Virus record (IMG/VR): IMGVR_UViG_3300027782_004732
Span: 1 to 64,000 of that record
Source: a virus
DNA length: 64,000 bases
Strand: one strand, 5' to 3'
The position numbers were made by a program, and so were the translations under genes. This document shows positions 1-8,520 of this stretch, piece after piece. Under the pieces are notes generated by a model. It did no database searches and was not told the origin of the DNA. It worked only from the letters and a program-made list of their open reading frames with translations. Every line of letters begins with the position of its first letter. Position 1 is the stretch's first letter.

Positions 1-555
1 GAATACATCTCCACAAGTGGCGTTGTTATTAGACCAGGTCAGAGAGTGTTTTTAGAACGTTTCCTTGACACTAACAACAAGTTTGAGTTCAGTACCTACG
101 AAGTAAAAGATACGTCGGCAAACAGGACGGCAATTGATTTAAATGGGGATGTTAGAATTGAGTTCTATAACGAACAAACTTATCAACCAAATTATGGTTT
201 AACATTAAGATTAGGTGGTAACGCAAATACCACTATCCATACAGGTTCACCGTATTATGGTGATATGACATTTACAACATCAAATTCCGCTCCAATGGCG
301 TATTATTCTAACACTTCATCTGTCAGTAACACTATTGAAACAGGTAGGGTTGAAAAGGGTCAAAAATCAAAACAACAATTCACCAACTCATACAATAATT
401 TTGAATACAATGTATCTCATCAAATTAGTTTAAAGATATTACCATTAGGTACCAAAAATAAAACAACAGATGATATTAAACATTATTGTACAGAGTGTGG
501 TATCAAGACAAAATCAAAATATAAATTTTGTCCGTCTTGCGGAAATAAGTTATAA
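1..555 (+). CDS. Partial virion-type protein with C-terminal zinc ribbon
   Basis: The reading frame is open to the left edge, so the start is missing; a GTG at 46 is internal. The visible 184 residues are rich in Asn, Thr and Tyr, like the beta-rich virion proteins elsewhere in the window. The last 25 residues form a zinc ribbon with two CxxC knuckles (YCTECG and FCPSCG). A strong hairpin terminator follows the stop. The zinc ribbon could bind nucleic acid or protein, or simply stabilise the fold. I do not recognise the family of the upstream part; a structural role is inferred from composition only. Confidence 0.7.
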   Translation, partial: EYISTSGVVIRPGQRVFLERFLDTNNKFEFSTYEVKDTSANRTAIDLNGDVRIEFYNEQTYQPNYGLTLRLGGNANTTIHTGSPYYGDMTFTTSNSAPMAYYSNTSSVSNTIETGRVEKGQKSKQQFTNSYNNFEYNVSHQISLKILPLGTKNKTTDDIKHYCTECGIKTKSKYKFCPSCGNKL

Positions 556-558
556 ATA

Positions 559-590
559 AAAAGGAGTCCCGTGAGACTCCTTTTTTTATT
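559..590 (+). terminator. Rho-independent terminator
   Basis: Stem AAAAGGAGTC / GACTCCTTTT with loop CCGTGA, followed by a T run. The A-rich 5' flank means it could also end leftward transcripts, including the small gene at 586-792. Confidence 0.85.
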
Positions 591-792
591 TTAAAAATCT
601 AAGTGATTTAGAAACAATCTCAGATTCGGTCAAAGAATATAATCCATTCTTATATGCCATTTGAACCGCCCTTATTAACATAAATTTTGCCTGTTCTTCA
701 GTTAAAGTATCAATCAAATTATCAATGTCTTCAGGTTTGTATACTGCAACTTCTTCAAATAGAAATAATATTGGTTGTTTTTGTTGTTCCAT
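586..792 (-). CDS. Small hypothetical protein, 68 aa
   Basis: This acidic protein has predicted helices (for example IDTLTEEQAKFMLIRAVQMAY) and no recognisable catalytic motif or membrane segment. It is transcribed away from the gene at 826 across a 33-base gap. Its stop lies against the bidirectional terminator, so it appears to be a single-gene unit. I do not recognise the family. The coding call rests on a complete frame, sensible composition and an isolated position between other features. Confidence 0.55.
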   Translation of the reverse strand: MEQQKQPILFLFEEVAVYKPEDIDNLIDTLTEEQAKFMLIRAVQMAYKNGLYSLTESEIVSKSLRFLK

Positions 793-807
793 AATGTGTT
801 ATCTGTA

Positions 808-814
808 TATTTAT
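808..814 (+). promoter_or_regulatory. TATTTAT late-promoter candidate
   Basis: TATTTATA lies 11 bases before the ATG at 826. Read on the other strand it is TATAAATA, the T4-type late box, so it could also serve the divergent gene at 792. Confidence 0.45.
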
Positions 815-825
815 AGTATAAGTAT

Positions 826-1515
826 ATGAAAAAAAATAGAATAAGTGAAGCAACAGGTTCAGGAAGTGCAGGACATTTTAAAGTCCCAATAGTTCTTGCG
901 CCTCAAGATTGGAAACCAGACCAATTGGCACCGTTCAACACTCCTGTTTATAATTATACAAACGCGGAACTTGCGTATGAAGAAGCTGATGGCGATTTTA
1001 AAGAAACTCCAGAAGAAAGAAAAAAAATTGAAAATAAAACTGAAAAGTTATCAAAAGTTGACACATATTTAAAAAGTTTTTACACAGGTCAAAATGATGA
1101 CGAGGGTAGTAATGTTGCAGATGTTGAACCTCCTGAAAAATTAATTCAACAAGCCGTTGGACCATTAAAAGAAGATTTGGCGGTTTGGTTTGGTACCAAG
1201 AAAAAACCAAAAGGAAGTAAACAACCAAAAGGTCCTTGGGTTAATATATGTCGTAAAGAAGATGGTAAACATCCACCATGTGGTAGACCTGAAGCGTCAG
1301 ACAAAGGTTATCCTAAGTGTCGTGCCGTTGGCGTTGCATCTAAAATGAGTGATTCAGAAAAAAGAAGTGCTTGTCAACAAAAAAGAAATGCCGAAAAAAC
1401 ACATTCAAAATCAGGAACAGGTAACTCACCTAAAATGGTTCACTATGAACCAAAAAATGAATCGTTAAGAACTACAATTTCTGCAATCCTTAACGAGTAT
1501 AAAAAATCTATTTAA
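826..1515 (+). CDS. Virion-associated protein with Cys/Pro-rich module, 229 aa
   Basis: The N-terminus (RISEATGSGSAG, then LAPFNTPVYNYTNAELAYEEADG) follows a pattern I associate with structural proteins of marine T4-like phages. The middle is Lys/Glu-rich. Residues about 135-190 form a compact module with GPWVNICRKEDGKHPPCGR, YPKC and SACQQKRN, probably metal- or disulfide-stabilised. The C-terminal helix (SLRTTISAILNEYKK) is amphipathic. An ISE tripeptide near the start resembles the (I/L)xE sites cut by T4-type prohead proteases. The 3' end overlaps the convergent gene by 8 bases. The virion role is inferred. Confidence 0.6.
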   Translation: MKKNRISEATGSGSAGHFKVPIVLAPQDWKPDQLAPFNTPVYNYTNAELAYEEADGDFKETPEERKKIENKTEKLSKVDTYLKSFYTGQNDDEGSNVADVEPPEKLIQQAVGPLKEDLAVWFGTKKKPKGSKQPKGPWVNICRKEDGKHPPCGRPEASDKGYPKCRAVGVASKMSDSEKRSACQQKRNAEKTHSKSGTGNSPKMVHYEPKNESLRTTISAILNEYKKSI

Positions 1516-1822
1516 TTGTATCTATAATCACTGAAGTATCTTGTTTTTTAGAAACTTCAGGTATTGATTTTGGTTTAACTGAAATAAAACTTTTAGGAGT
1601 ATCGTTAGATTTTACATGAGGTTTATCAACATAAACGGTGTCATGTATAACTTCTTTTTCAGGTTGAAACGTATCCATATAAATTTCAAGTTTATCTTTT
1701 TTAAAATTTGGAGTAACGGCTTTAAAAATATTATAACCAATTAATATTAAAGTGGAAGTTATGACTGTAAGAACAGCTAAGCCCAAATAAAATGTTGTCT
1801 TAAATGAATTATTCTTTTTCAT
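1508..1822 (-). CDS. Single-pass membrane protein, 104 aa
   Basis: A short Lys-rich cytoplasmic head is followed by one hydrophobic helix (about residues 10-33, FYLGLAVLTVITSTLILIGY) and a polar, Lys/Asp/Ser-rich tail with DTVYVDKP. The topology is N-in with the tail outside. That would fit an inner-membrane lysis accessory such as a spanin-like protein, but there is no sequence match to claim this. It overlaps the upstream gene by 4 bases (ATGA type), so the two are probably cotranscribed. Confidence 0.55.
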   Translation of the reverse strand: MKKNNSFKTTFYLGLAVLTVITSTLILIGYNIFKAVTPNFKKDKLEIYMDTFQPEKEVIHDTVYVDKPHVKSNDTPKSFISVKPKSIPEVSKKQDTSVIIDTIK

Positions 1823-2223
1823 TGTATATTTTGTAATATATTTTGAAGGGAATGTTTAATGTTTGACATAATTTCTTTTTCAAACTCTTCTCTACGTTTT
1901 TCTACTTCATTGTCAAACGCAACAACAATATTTTCCCATGGTTTTTGCTCTAAAAACACAGTATAAGAATATACATGGTTAATTACTTTCACATTATGAC
2001 CTTCAAGAATTACAAATATTTGTAATTCCTCATTTCTAATGTAACGTTTGTTTGAAATTGGTGTTAATAAAAGTACCGTATCTTCTTTAGAGATTAGTTT
2101 TTTACAAATCGCAATACAATCTCTTTCGTATTCAGATTTCTCCATTGGAGGGGTAGACAATCTAACTATTGAAATGTACCATTTCTGAATTAGTCGTTTA
2201 AATTTGTGTAAATGTGAATTCAT
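1819..2223 (-). CDS. Hypothetical protein, about 134 aa
   Basis: A longer frame begins at a TTG at 2250, but that codon lies inside a TATCTTTG box. I therefore choose the ATG at 2223 (MNSHLHKFKRL). The protein mixes beta-like segments (EELQIFVILEGHNVKVINHVYSY) with a C-terminal charged helix (NEVEKRREEFEKEIMSNIKHSL). No catalytic motif is visible and I do not recognise the family. The stop overlaps the start of the membrane-protein gene downstream. Confidence 0.5.
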   Translation of the reverse strand: MNSHLHKFKRLIQKWYISIVRLSTPPMEKSEYERDCIAICKKLISKEDTVLLLTPISNKRYIRNEELQIFVILEGHNVKVINHVYSYTVFLEQKPWENIVVAFDNEVEKRREEFEKEIMSNIKHSLQNILQNIQ

Positions 2224-2247
2224 TGTTGTGGGTATGATATATACCAA

Positions 2248-2255
2248 CAAAGATA
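2248..2255 (-). promoter_or_regulatory. Bacteroidota-type -7 box (TAnnTTTG)
   Basis: TATCTTTG reads toward the gene ending at 1819, about 25 bases before its ATG at 2223. It matches the TAnnTTTG element used by Bacteroidota housekeeping sigma factors. No TTTG partner is seen at the usual distance upstream, so this is weak. Confidence 0.3.
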
Positions 2256-2291
2256 ATCAAAATTTTTAAATAAAAAAATGTTTTTAGAAAA

Positions 2292-2759
2292 TTAACAGTA
2301 CGCTCCTGAACAATGTTTTTTACCATCTAAACCTTTGATATCACCTTTACATACTTGAACTGCATAACCATTTGCGTATGCTGAAGGATAAACTTTAAAT
2401 TTTGATTTAGCCGCAGATTTACCTCTTGAACAAAGTGGAGTTCCTGTTTTTTTCCTACCTTCATTCATTTCTTCATAATCCACATATTGTGATTCCTTAT
2501 CCATTTCATTTTTTAAGAAATCAAATACTTGGTCTATATTGGTTTTTGCTCCAGATATATGGTCATCAGCCCAATCATGTCCGTTTTGAATAATATCGTC
2601 AATCATGTTTGGGTCCATTTCCATCATCATTTCAATTTGTCTTTTCATTTGTTTTAAATTAGAAAAGAACATATAGTTCGCGTTTTCAACTTCTTGTTCT
2701 GTAAGAACTTTTTTAACTATTCGGTTTAAATCTGATTCTGTTAATTTAACTGTTTTCAT
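2292..2759 (-). CDS. Phage protein with capsid-targeting-like N-terminus, 155 aa
   Basis: Residues 1-21 form an amphipathic helix (MKTVKLTESDLNRIVKKVL, ending LTEQ) with two LTE tripeptides. This resembles T4 capsid-targeting peptides removed by the prohead protease. The middle is acidic and Met-rich. The C-terminal 55 residues (GTPLCSRGKSAAKSKF, then KVYPSAYANGYAVQVCKG and a final HCSGAYC) follow a motif I have seen in phage and large-virus proteins of unknown function. It contains four cysteines. The start shares one base with the stop of the upstream 506-residue gene. A packaged internal protein is inferred. Confidence 0.55.
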   Translation of the reverse strand: MKTVKLTESDLNRIVKKVLTEQEVENANYMFFSNLKQMKRQIEMMMEMDPNMIDDIIQNGHDWADDHISGAKTNIDQVFDFLKNEMDKESQYVDYEEMNEGRKKTGTPLCSRGKSAAKSKFKVYPSAYANGYAVQVCKGDIKGLDGKKHCSGAYC

Positions 2760-4279
2760 TATAGTGTAGGATAATTTTGTTTTTTATTAATTATATTAAA
2801 TGTTAATTGTCTCTTATAAGTATCTTTCTCTCCTGAAGTATTCACTTGAATATCAACATAATATTGATTAGGTATTTTATCTCTCATATCAAATATAAAA
2901 TAATACTCATTTGGTGTTCTATTGATTGGAGTCCAATCTTGAACTAATACTTCAGTTGTTCCTTCTCTAACATATACTCTATAAAATGCCGAAATATCTT
3001 GTAATAAAACTTGACCAGTGTATGCCTTTTTAATTGTGACACCAACTTTTCTAATATCAGAATTTAATATTTTTTCATCTTGTAATATACCATAAAAATC
3101 AAATCCATAAATGTCAGGTTCTTTTGACGTTGAGCCAATATGAATACCAGCACTATATTGTTGTAATGTAAATTGATTTGTAACATTTGGTAATGGTTGT
3201 CCATTAATTGTTAAACCTGACCATATATCGTAATATTGACATGGTGTTGGTGAACCTGAAAATCCATTAGGTACTATAACTTCATATATTCCTCGTGTTC
3301 TTAAACAAGTTGATAAAGTTGCCATACCTGCAACTGCATCACCATTTCTGTCTTCAATTCTAACAACAGGGTCTGAATCTAAATTAACGTAATCACCATT
3401 TTGATAAACATATAGATACAATTTATTTTCTTGGCTTTTTAAGAATAAGTTTCTATTGTCCTTAACTAAATCGTTATAAGTTGTTTGAAGGAATGGCTGA
3501 TAAAATGTTTGTGTGTGTCTTGAGAAGAACGCAACGCTATAACTGTCAGTTAAACCTGTAATGTTTTCAATTTGTGGTAGATATGCAACCCCCCAACCTG
3601 TAACACCAGTTATAGTACCGTTTAATATACCATTTATTTCGTTGGTCATATCCATATTAATATTCTCATTACCAAGTTCAAAATGTTGTCTTGCAACAAT
3701 AGTTAAACCTGAGAAATTAACGGTACCTTCATTTTTGTTATTATAAACACCTGATTGAGACCAACCACTTATTGTTGTTGTTTGATACCAATTTGATGGT
3801 CTTGTTGAATACGCACGACTATCTACGTATGTAATAGGTGTTGAACCTCCATAAGGGCTGTTTTGATTTATATTAGAATCTGTATAGTCAAAACCAACAC
3901 CCTCATCCCAATATTGTGGGTTTCCTGTTGTTCCTGATGTTTTTGGAATTCTAAATAAAATTAAATCAAATGAAGTTGCTCTTCTTCTTTCATTTGACAT
4001 GAATGTATTTAATAACTCATTATCAAATGATGACGTATTTGTCATACTAAGAAAGTGAGTCATACCTGTAGTACATCCTGTTGATATTACACCTGATACA
4101 ATATTTTCTTGTAATAGACCTAAATCTAAGTTAAACAGTAACCTACTGTAACCATAATTTGGAACAATGAAATCAGACGAACCAAAATTCAACTCAATAA
4201 TGGGGTTTCTACCAGTATTGACGTATGAATTTGATTGAATGGTATTGTTCTTATCTACGTATGACCTTAAAATTGACAT
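2759..4279 (-). CDS. Virion structural protein, 506 aa
   Basis: The protein is long, beta-rich and full of Asn, Thr, Tyr and Gly, with no enzymatic motif or membrane helix. It starts MSILRSYVDKNNTI and contains many short strand-like stretches (LYLYVYQNGDYVNL, YRVYVREGTTEVLVQ, YYVDIQVNTSG), as expected of a tail, baseplate or fibre component. It lies directly downstream of the gp5-like spike gene and has its own TATTTAT box, which fits late structural expression. The precise part of the particle is not clear from sequence. Confidence 0.6.
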   Translation of the reverse strand: MSILRSYVDKNNTIQSNSYVNTGRNPIIELNFGSSDFIVPNYGYSRLLFNLDLGLLQENIVSGVISTGCTTGMTHFLSMTNTSSFDNELLNTFMSNERRRATSFDLILFRIPKTSGTTGNPQYWDEGVGFDYTDSNINQNSPYGGSTPITYVDSRAYSTRPSNWYQTTTISGWSQSGVYNNKNEGTVNFSGLTIVARQHFELGNENINMDMTNEINGILNGTITGVTGWGVAYLPQIENITGLTDSYSVAFFSRHTQTFYQPFLQTTYNDLVKDNRNLFLKSQENKLYLYVYQNGDYVNLDSDPVVRIEDRNGDAVAGMATLSTCLRTRGIYEVIVPNGFSGSPTPCQYYDIWSGLTINGQPLPNVTNQFTLQQYSAGIHIGSTSKEPDIYGFDFYGILQDEKILNSDIRKVGVTIKKAYTGQVLLQDISAFYRVYVREGTTEVLVQDWTPINRTPNEYYFIFDMRDKIPNQYYVDIQVNTSGEKDTYKRQLTFNIINKKQNYPTL

Positions 4280-4291
4280 TAATTTTTATTT

Positions 4292-4298
4292 ATAAATA
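4292..4298 (-). promoter_or_regulatory. TATTTAT late-promoter candidate
   Basis: Read leftward the sequence is GATATTTATAAATA, which contains both TATTTATA and TATAAATA. It lies 12 bases before the ATG at 4279. Confidence 0.45.
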
Positions 4299-5837
4299 TC
4301 AATTAAGTCGGATATTGCCATTAAGAATTTTTGTATATGCGTTTTGCATTTCTGTTAACATATCTGAAACGTTTGAACCGTCTTGAGTTACAGGGACTGG
4401 AGGTAGTCCAGGATATGCGTGAGTGTGAGTTGTTAAGAACCTAACAATTATATTAATTAATTCTAAAAGTTCTTCACCTCTAACTAAACTTGATGTTTTT
4501 GGTGTTATTTCATCAACAAATTGGTCTAAAGAAATACCATATAAAGTATTGTCAAAATTAATCTTACCTTTTCCTGGTATTGACGAGTTATGTGACAATA
4601 AGAATAAATAATCACTTGCCAATGCACCATAAGTTGTTGGGTCTGCAAAATATGAAGATTGAGGTACTACAGTTCTTGTTGTGTTTGTTGGCGTACCAAC
4701 CTTACCTTGAACATAAATTAAACCATAACCCGAAACTCTTAGTGCGTTATTTAGTTTTACTTGATTAAAAATTTCACTAACGTTTTTATATGCTGCGGTT
4801 GAATTTTCAGTTGTACCTGAACTAGGTTCCGAAGATTTTATGTTGTTGTAAGTTAAATTGTTTGGTCTATAAAAAATTGGAAATTTATTATCAGATTGGG
4901 AAAATAACTGAATTCCAGATTTTGTAACATTTGATGTATTACAAGTTTGTATAAAATTATTAATAAATGCTGCAACTTCTTGTTTAGATAGTAGACTAAA
5001 ACTTTCAGATGCTACTAATGATTTCAAGTTTTCTTTAACAACACTATCTACCGTTAAATTTTTAGAATTAGTTGATAAATCATTTTTTAATCTATATAAA
5101 TAAACTGAACCTGTAAATTTTTCTTGGGTATTTTCAGGGTTTGTTATTACCCATTCAATCAAATAATTAACTTGAACAATTTGTTCATTAAGTTGAGTTA
5201 TTATTTTGTCAGGTTGTTTTTGTTTTCTTAATCCAAATCTTGATAATTGTAAAAATCCTCTTTGAGAATTACCAACAGGAGTAACATTTGGTTCAAGGGA
5301 TGACCCTCTAAATTTGCCAGCCCTTAATAATATTTCATCTTGTTTAACAACTAAGTCAGCACTACCACGACCTAACACAGCATTGTCACCTGGTTCAGGA
5401 AACACTCCTTTATGAATGGATTGGTCTGTAAATGTACCATCTTGGTTTTTTAATGGTTTTGGTGCCGATAATTGAGTACCAGTTCCTGTGAATTTATTTC
5501 CACCTACATAATATTCAAATTTTGTTGTTGTCGGGCTTGAAAAAGTACTTTGTATATAATATTGATTTTGAAATTTAAAATCCTTATTAACGTAAATTAC
5601 TTGTGTTAGTTCGTCTTTTAATGGAACTTGATACATGAAATATGGTATTAAAGGATTAAATACAAATGGGTCTCTTATAGTCCATTTATCTTTTTCTTCA
5701 TTCCATATTGGGTCATTAATACTTTTAATAATATCTTCGTAATTATCAATTAATAATTTGGCTCTAATCCTACCCAACATCATTGGGTCCTCGTTGTCCA
5801 TTACTTGAGCTTGAAAAAATATTGAATTATTTTCCAT
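4299..5837 (-). CDS. Baseplate central spike / hub protein, gp5-like OB fold, 512 aa
   Basis: The N-terminus (QVMDNEDPMMLGRIRAKLL) is typical of gp5/VgrG-type OB domains. Residues about 145-170 (GDNAVLGRGSADLVVKQDEILLRAGK, seen in parts) match the second conserved OB-fold stretch of phage spike proteins. In T4, gp5 forms the trimeric spike at the baseplate centre. This protein has a long insertion but no visible lysozyme domain, so cell-wall cutting would need another protein. The C-terminus (LINIIVRFLTTHTHAYPGLPPVPV) resembles the closing segment of related hub proteins. It overlaps the next upstream gene by 11 bases. Confidence 0.7.
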   Translation of the reverse strand: MENNSIFFQAQVMDNEDPMMLGRIRAKLLIDNYEDIIKSINDPIWNEEKDKWTIRDPFVFNPLIPYFMYQVPLKDELTQVIYVNKDFKFQNQYYIQSTFSSPTTTKFEYYVGGNKFTGTGTQLSAPKPLKNQDGTFTDQSIHKGVFPEPGDNAVLGRGSADLVVKQDEILLRAGKFRGSSLEPNVTPVGNSQRGFLQLSRFGLRKQKQPDKIITQLNEQIVQVNYLIEWVITNPENTQEKFTGSVYLYRLKNDLSTNSKNLTVDSVVKENLKSLVASESFSLLSKQEVAAFINNFIQTCNTSNVTKSGIQLFSQSDNKFPIFYRPNNLTYNNIKSSEPSSGTTENSTAAYKNVSEIFNQVKLNNALRVSGYGLIYVQGKVGTPTNTTRTVVPQSSYFADPTTYGALASDYLFLLSHNSSIPGKGKINFDNTLYGISLDQFVDEITPKTSSLVRGEELLELINIIVRFLTTHTHAYPGLPPVPVTQDGSNVSDMLTEMQNAYTKILNGNIRLN

Positions 5838-6039
5838 TGTTTCTTGATTGATATTCGTCTAATGATTTATTATAAAATTCTTCAACTTTATCCAAATATA
5901 AAGTTAATCCAATTATGTTATTTTTTGTAAATTCAAATTCAGTGGTTAAGTTATCCATAATTTCAATTAACTTACTATTCGGAAGATTTTTTAAATCTTC
6001 CAATTCATTTACTATTTTTTTAAATTCTTCTTTTGTCAT
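5827..6039 (-). CDS. Small helical protein in baseplate operon, about 70 aa
   Basis: An ATG at 6057 would overlap the upstream gene. The ATG at 6039 follows that gene's stop by one base (TAA-T-ATG), a junction used repeatedly in this window, so I prefer it. The product is all-helical and charged (MTKEEFKKIVNELEDLKNL, then FYNKSLDEYQSR). Its place between two large baseplate genes, with overlap at the downstream end, suggests an assembly chaperone or minor baseplate part, but no family is recognised. Confidence 0.55.
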   Translation of the reverse strand: MTKEEFKKIVNELEDLKNLPNSKLIEIMDNLTTEFEFTKNNIIGLTLYLDKVEEFYNKSLDEYQSRNNGK

Positions 6040-6040
6040 A

Positions 6041-8134
6041 TTATGTGGTTTTACCATAACCTGGATAAATTCCAGTTGTTGTTAAAACGGCAACTTGAGT
6101 ATTACTGTTTTCGGCATTTTCTTTATCAGCACCTTTGTGTGTCATTAAATTATAAATCCCCATTAAATTAGGAGAACCATCTGGTAATACACCAGTCGGA
6201 ATCCCAACCCCTTGCAAAAATTCAATACTGTTTATTGTTGACCTTTCAGGTGAAGTTCCTGGTAAAAATTTTGATAATGCTAATAGAGGTAATGGTATAG
6301 ACCCATTAGGTTTTCCAAATATTGTTTTTAACAATAATAAAATATCATTAATTAATGACTTACATTTTCTATAATCATCTACTAATTGAGCAACAATTAA
6401 AAGTATATTAACCAATCTTAATATTATTGTATATTTTTTTAATACTGCGGATTTTGAAATATCAGAAATTACCGAACTAATAAGATTTATAATATCTTTC
6501 TTTAAAATTTCATATAAAGTTTTTATAAAAATTGCCCCTATTCTTGAAACAACTTGAATATTAAAACTTTTAAAAACTTTTAAAAAATCTACTCCATTAT
6601 TTATAATATTATTGACACCACCAAGAGTAGTATTACCTGATTGTATAATAGTATTCCCTGATGTTACTGCTTGATTATATGTATTTTTTGCCTGACTTTC
6701 AACTACTTGCATTAAAGTAAGAATTGGAAATAAAACTTTTGGACTCAACACCGCAGATGCGAGTGCCAATGGGATTTGTTTTACATATTCTTTATTAACC
6801 GCCAATTCTAAATTAAAATTTGTTGGTAAAAACGCTTGCCAATCAGGATTTTGATATAGAGTGTCTAAAACATTACTGATACTTTTTACTTGTTCATCGG
6901 GACTTTGGTCGTCAATAACATCTCTTAATCTAACTAACTCATCAATTAACGTTTCATAATCAACAGGTAATTTAACATTATCACAACCTTCAAACTCCAC
7001 AACACCGTTTTGAATGTTTGAAACTTTAATTTCAATATTCCTTAAATCAACTTGAGTTAATTCGTAAAATGTGTCATCAACACCATCTAATTCTGCAACT
7101 TTTGAAACACCACTAACATCAATCTCTCTTCTACTATCAAAACATAGACCTAAAATTCTCTGAATAATTAATGAAAATTGTGTACCCTTTTCAATTTCTT
7201 GTGCACTCAAATTTGATTTAATACTGATTGCGCCTGAAATTATATTTAAAAGTATTGCAACAAAATCAACTTTGTCTACTAATTTAATTGTTGAGTAATA
7301 ATCATTTAAAAATTCACCTACTTTATTTAGTGTTTGACCTGGAGTTATTCCTGATATTGTTAATGTGTTCGCGGGTTTATCAATTAATGCGACTCTATAA
7401 GAAGGTTGGTTTACACCATATTGGTTTGTTGTACTATATACAAAATCAAATAAATCTAGACCTGAGGTTCCTTGGTAATATTTACCAAACTCTTGTTCAT
7501 ACGACCTACTTAAATTTGAATTTTCCATTCTAAGATTTAATGTTTTATTCATTGGGAATGGAAGAGGACCTGAGTAAGGTTTATAAACTCCTGATTGAAC
7601 ATTTGGGTCATTTTTTTCAAATGAAATTTTACCTAATTTACTATCTACAGGATTTTTTAATAAATTTGCTAAATCTAAAGATTGTACTGGAACGTATATA
7701 CCTTCACCTGCAGGAAGAGTTGTTAAAGGATTTAATTGTAAATTTGATTTATCATATCCATTAAATGTTTGTTCTTGTGAACAACCCAAAGCTTTTAATG
7801 CTTCTTCGGTAATAATTTTTTGAATTTGAGGCTCTATCTTTACAACAACCTCTAAAAGTTTTTTTTTCAAATAATTAGTAGAACTTAATCCACTACCATT
7901 TGTAATATTAATTAATTCCAAAAGTTGGTCAAAGGATGTTGGTTGGTCCCTTAAGTATCTTTTTTGTTGGTTTGATATATTATCTAATGATGAATTTAAA
8001 CTTGCCGTAGATTGGGCAAATGAATCTCCTGCCGAACTTTTTAATTTTTTTGCTCCTGCCGAAATGTCTTTATAAGATTTGATTGAGTTTATTTGACTTT
8101 TTGCGCTGTCATAACTCTGATTTAAATCCGCCAT
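6041..8134 (-). CDS. Baseplate/tail structural protein, 697 aa
   Basis: The N-terminal 90 residues are Ser/Lys-rich and helical. The central part is mixed, with GQTLNKVGEFLNDYYST-type helices and Asn/Gly-rich loops. Residues about 470-660 hold long hydrophobic helices (IGAIFIKTLYEILKK, IILRLVNILLIVAQLVDDY, LINDILLLLKTIFGKP), unusual for a soluble protein. They could insert into or span the host envelope during infection, or pack in the baseplate interior. It sits next to the gp5-like gene and is therefore probably a hub or wedge component. No named family is recognised. Confidence 0.6.
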   Translation of the reverse strand: MADLNQSYDSAKSQINSIKSYKDISAGAKKLKSSAGDSFAQSTASLNSSLDNISNQQKRYLRDQPTSFDQLLELINITNGSGLSSTNYLKKKLLEVVVKIEPQIQKIITEEALKALGCSQEQTFNGYDKSNLQLNPLTTLPAGEGIYVPVQSLDLANLLKNPVDSKLGKISFEKNDPNVQSGVYKPYSGPLPFPMNKTLNLRMENSNLSRSYEQEFGKYYQGTSGLDLFDFVYSTTNQYGVNQPSYRVALIDKPANTLTISGITPGQTLNKVGEFLNDYYSTIKLVDKVDFVAILLNIISGAISIKSNLSAQEIEKGTQFSLIIQRILGLCFDSRREIDVSGVSKVAELDGVDDTFYELTQVDLRNIEIKVSNIQNGVVEFEGCDNVKLPVDYETLIDELVRLRDVIDDQSPDEQVKSISNVLDTLYQNPDWQAFLPTNFNLELAVNKEYVKQIPLALASAVLSPKVLFPILTLMQVVESQAKNTYNQAVTSGNTIIQSGNTTLGGVNNIINNGVDFLKVFKSFNIQVVSRIGAIFIKTLYEILKKDIINLISSVISDISKSAVLKKYTIILRLVNILLIVAQLVDDYRKCKSLINDILLLLKTIFGKPNGSIPLPLLALSKFLPGTSPERSTINSIEFLQGVGIPTGVLPDGSPNLMGIYNLMTHKGADKENAENSNTQVAVLTTTGIYPGYGKTT

Positions 8135-8136
8135 TA

Positions 8137-8505
8137 TTATTTCATTTTATAAGTTTCCTCATCGTTAGAAACATCCTTATCAATTAAATTTTGAATAAGG
8201 TCATCATCTAAATCCGCAAGAGAAAACGATTCATTATTATTGTTATTAGATTTTTCCCAAATACTTGATTGTAATTTAGATAGACTAATTTTTTTCTCAA
8301 CGCAATCATTAACAATCTTTTGTTGTTTTTCAATTACAGGACCAATAGTCATCATGTCATTAGGGTCTTTTAACATTGAAAGCATTTTATTTTGAATCCT
8401 AATTGCTGTTTGTCTTTGTTCTACAAGTTCATTATAGATTTCTTGCATTAAAGATAATATTGAATCTTTACTAAAATTAATTTCTTTACGTTGTGGTCTA
8501 GGCAT
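8137..8505 (-). CDS. Small coiled-coil protein, 122 aa
   Basis: The first 90 residues are predicted coiled coil (SILSLMQEIYNELVEQRQTA, then IEKQQKIVNDCVEKKISLSK). A poly-Asn stretch and an acidic tail (LADLDDDLIQNLIDKDV) follow. It precedes the 697-residue structural gene by two bases and is led by a TATTTAT box only 4 bases before its ATG. It is probably the first gene of the late baseplate operon. A structural or chaperone function is inferred from position only. Confidence 0.55.
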   Translation of the reverse strand: MPRPQRKEINFSKDSILSLMQEIYNELVEQRQTAIRIQNKMLSMLKDPNDMMTIGPVIEKQQKIVNDCVEKKISLSKLQSSIWEKSNNNNNESFSLADLDDDLIQNLIDKDVSNDEETYKMK

Positions 8506-8509
8506 ATCT

Positions 8510-8516
8510 ATAAATA
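8510..8516 (-). promoter_or_regulatory. TATTTAT late-promoter candidate
   Basis: Leftward AAGTATTTATAGAT then ATG at 8505, a gap of 4 bases. It lies in the 15-base gap after the sigma-factor gene and would start the baseplate operon with a very short leader. Confidence 0.5.
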
Positions 8517-8520
8517 CTTT

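Noticed and set aside
1819-2250. TTG start at 2250
   Set aside because: It lies inside a TATCTTTG promoter-like box; ATG at 2223 is better placed.
3561-3746. Rightward frames of 60-90 codons inside leftward virion genes
   Set aside because: They are shadow frames, hydrophobic or low in normal composition, with no start context.
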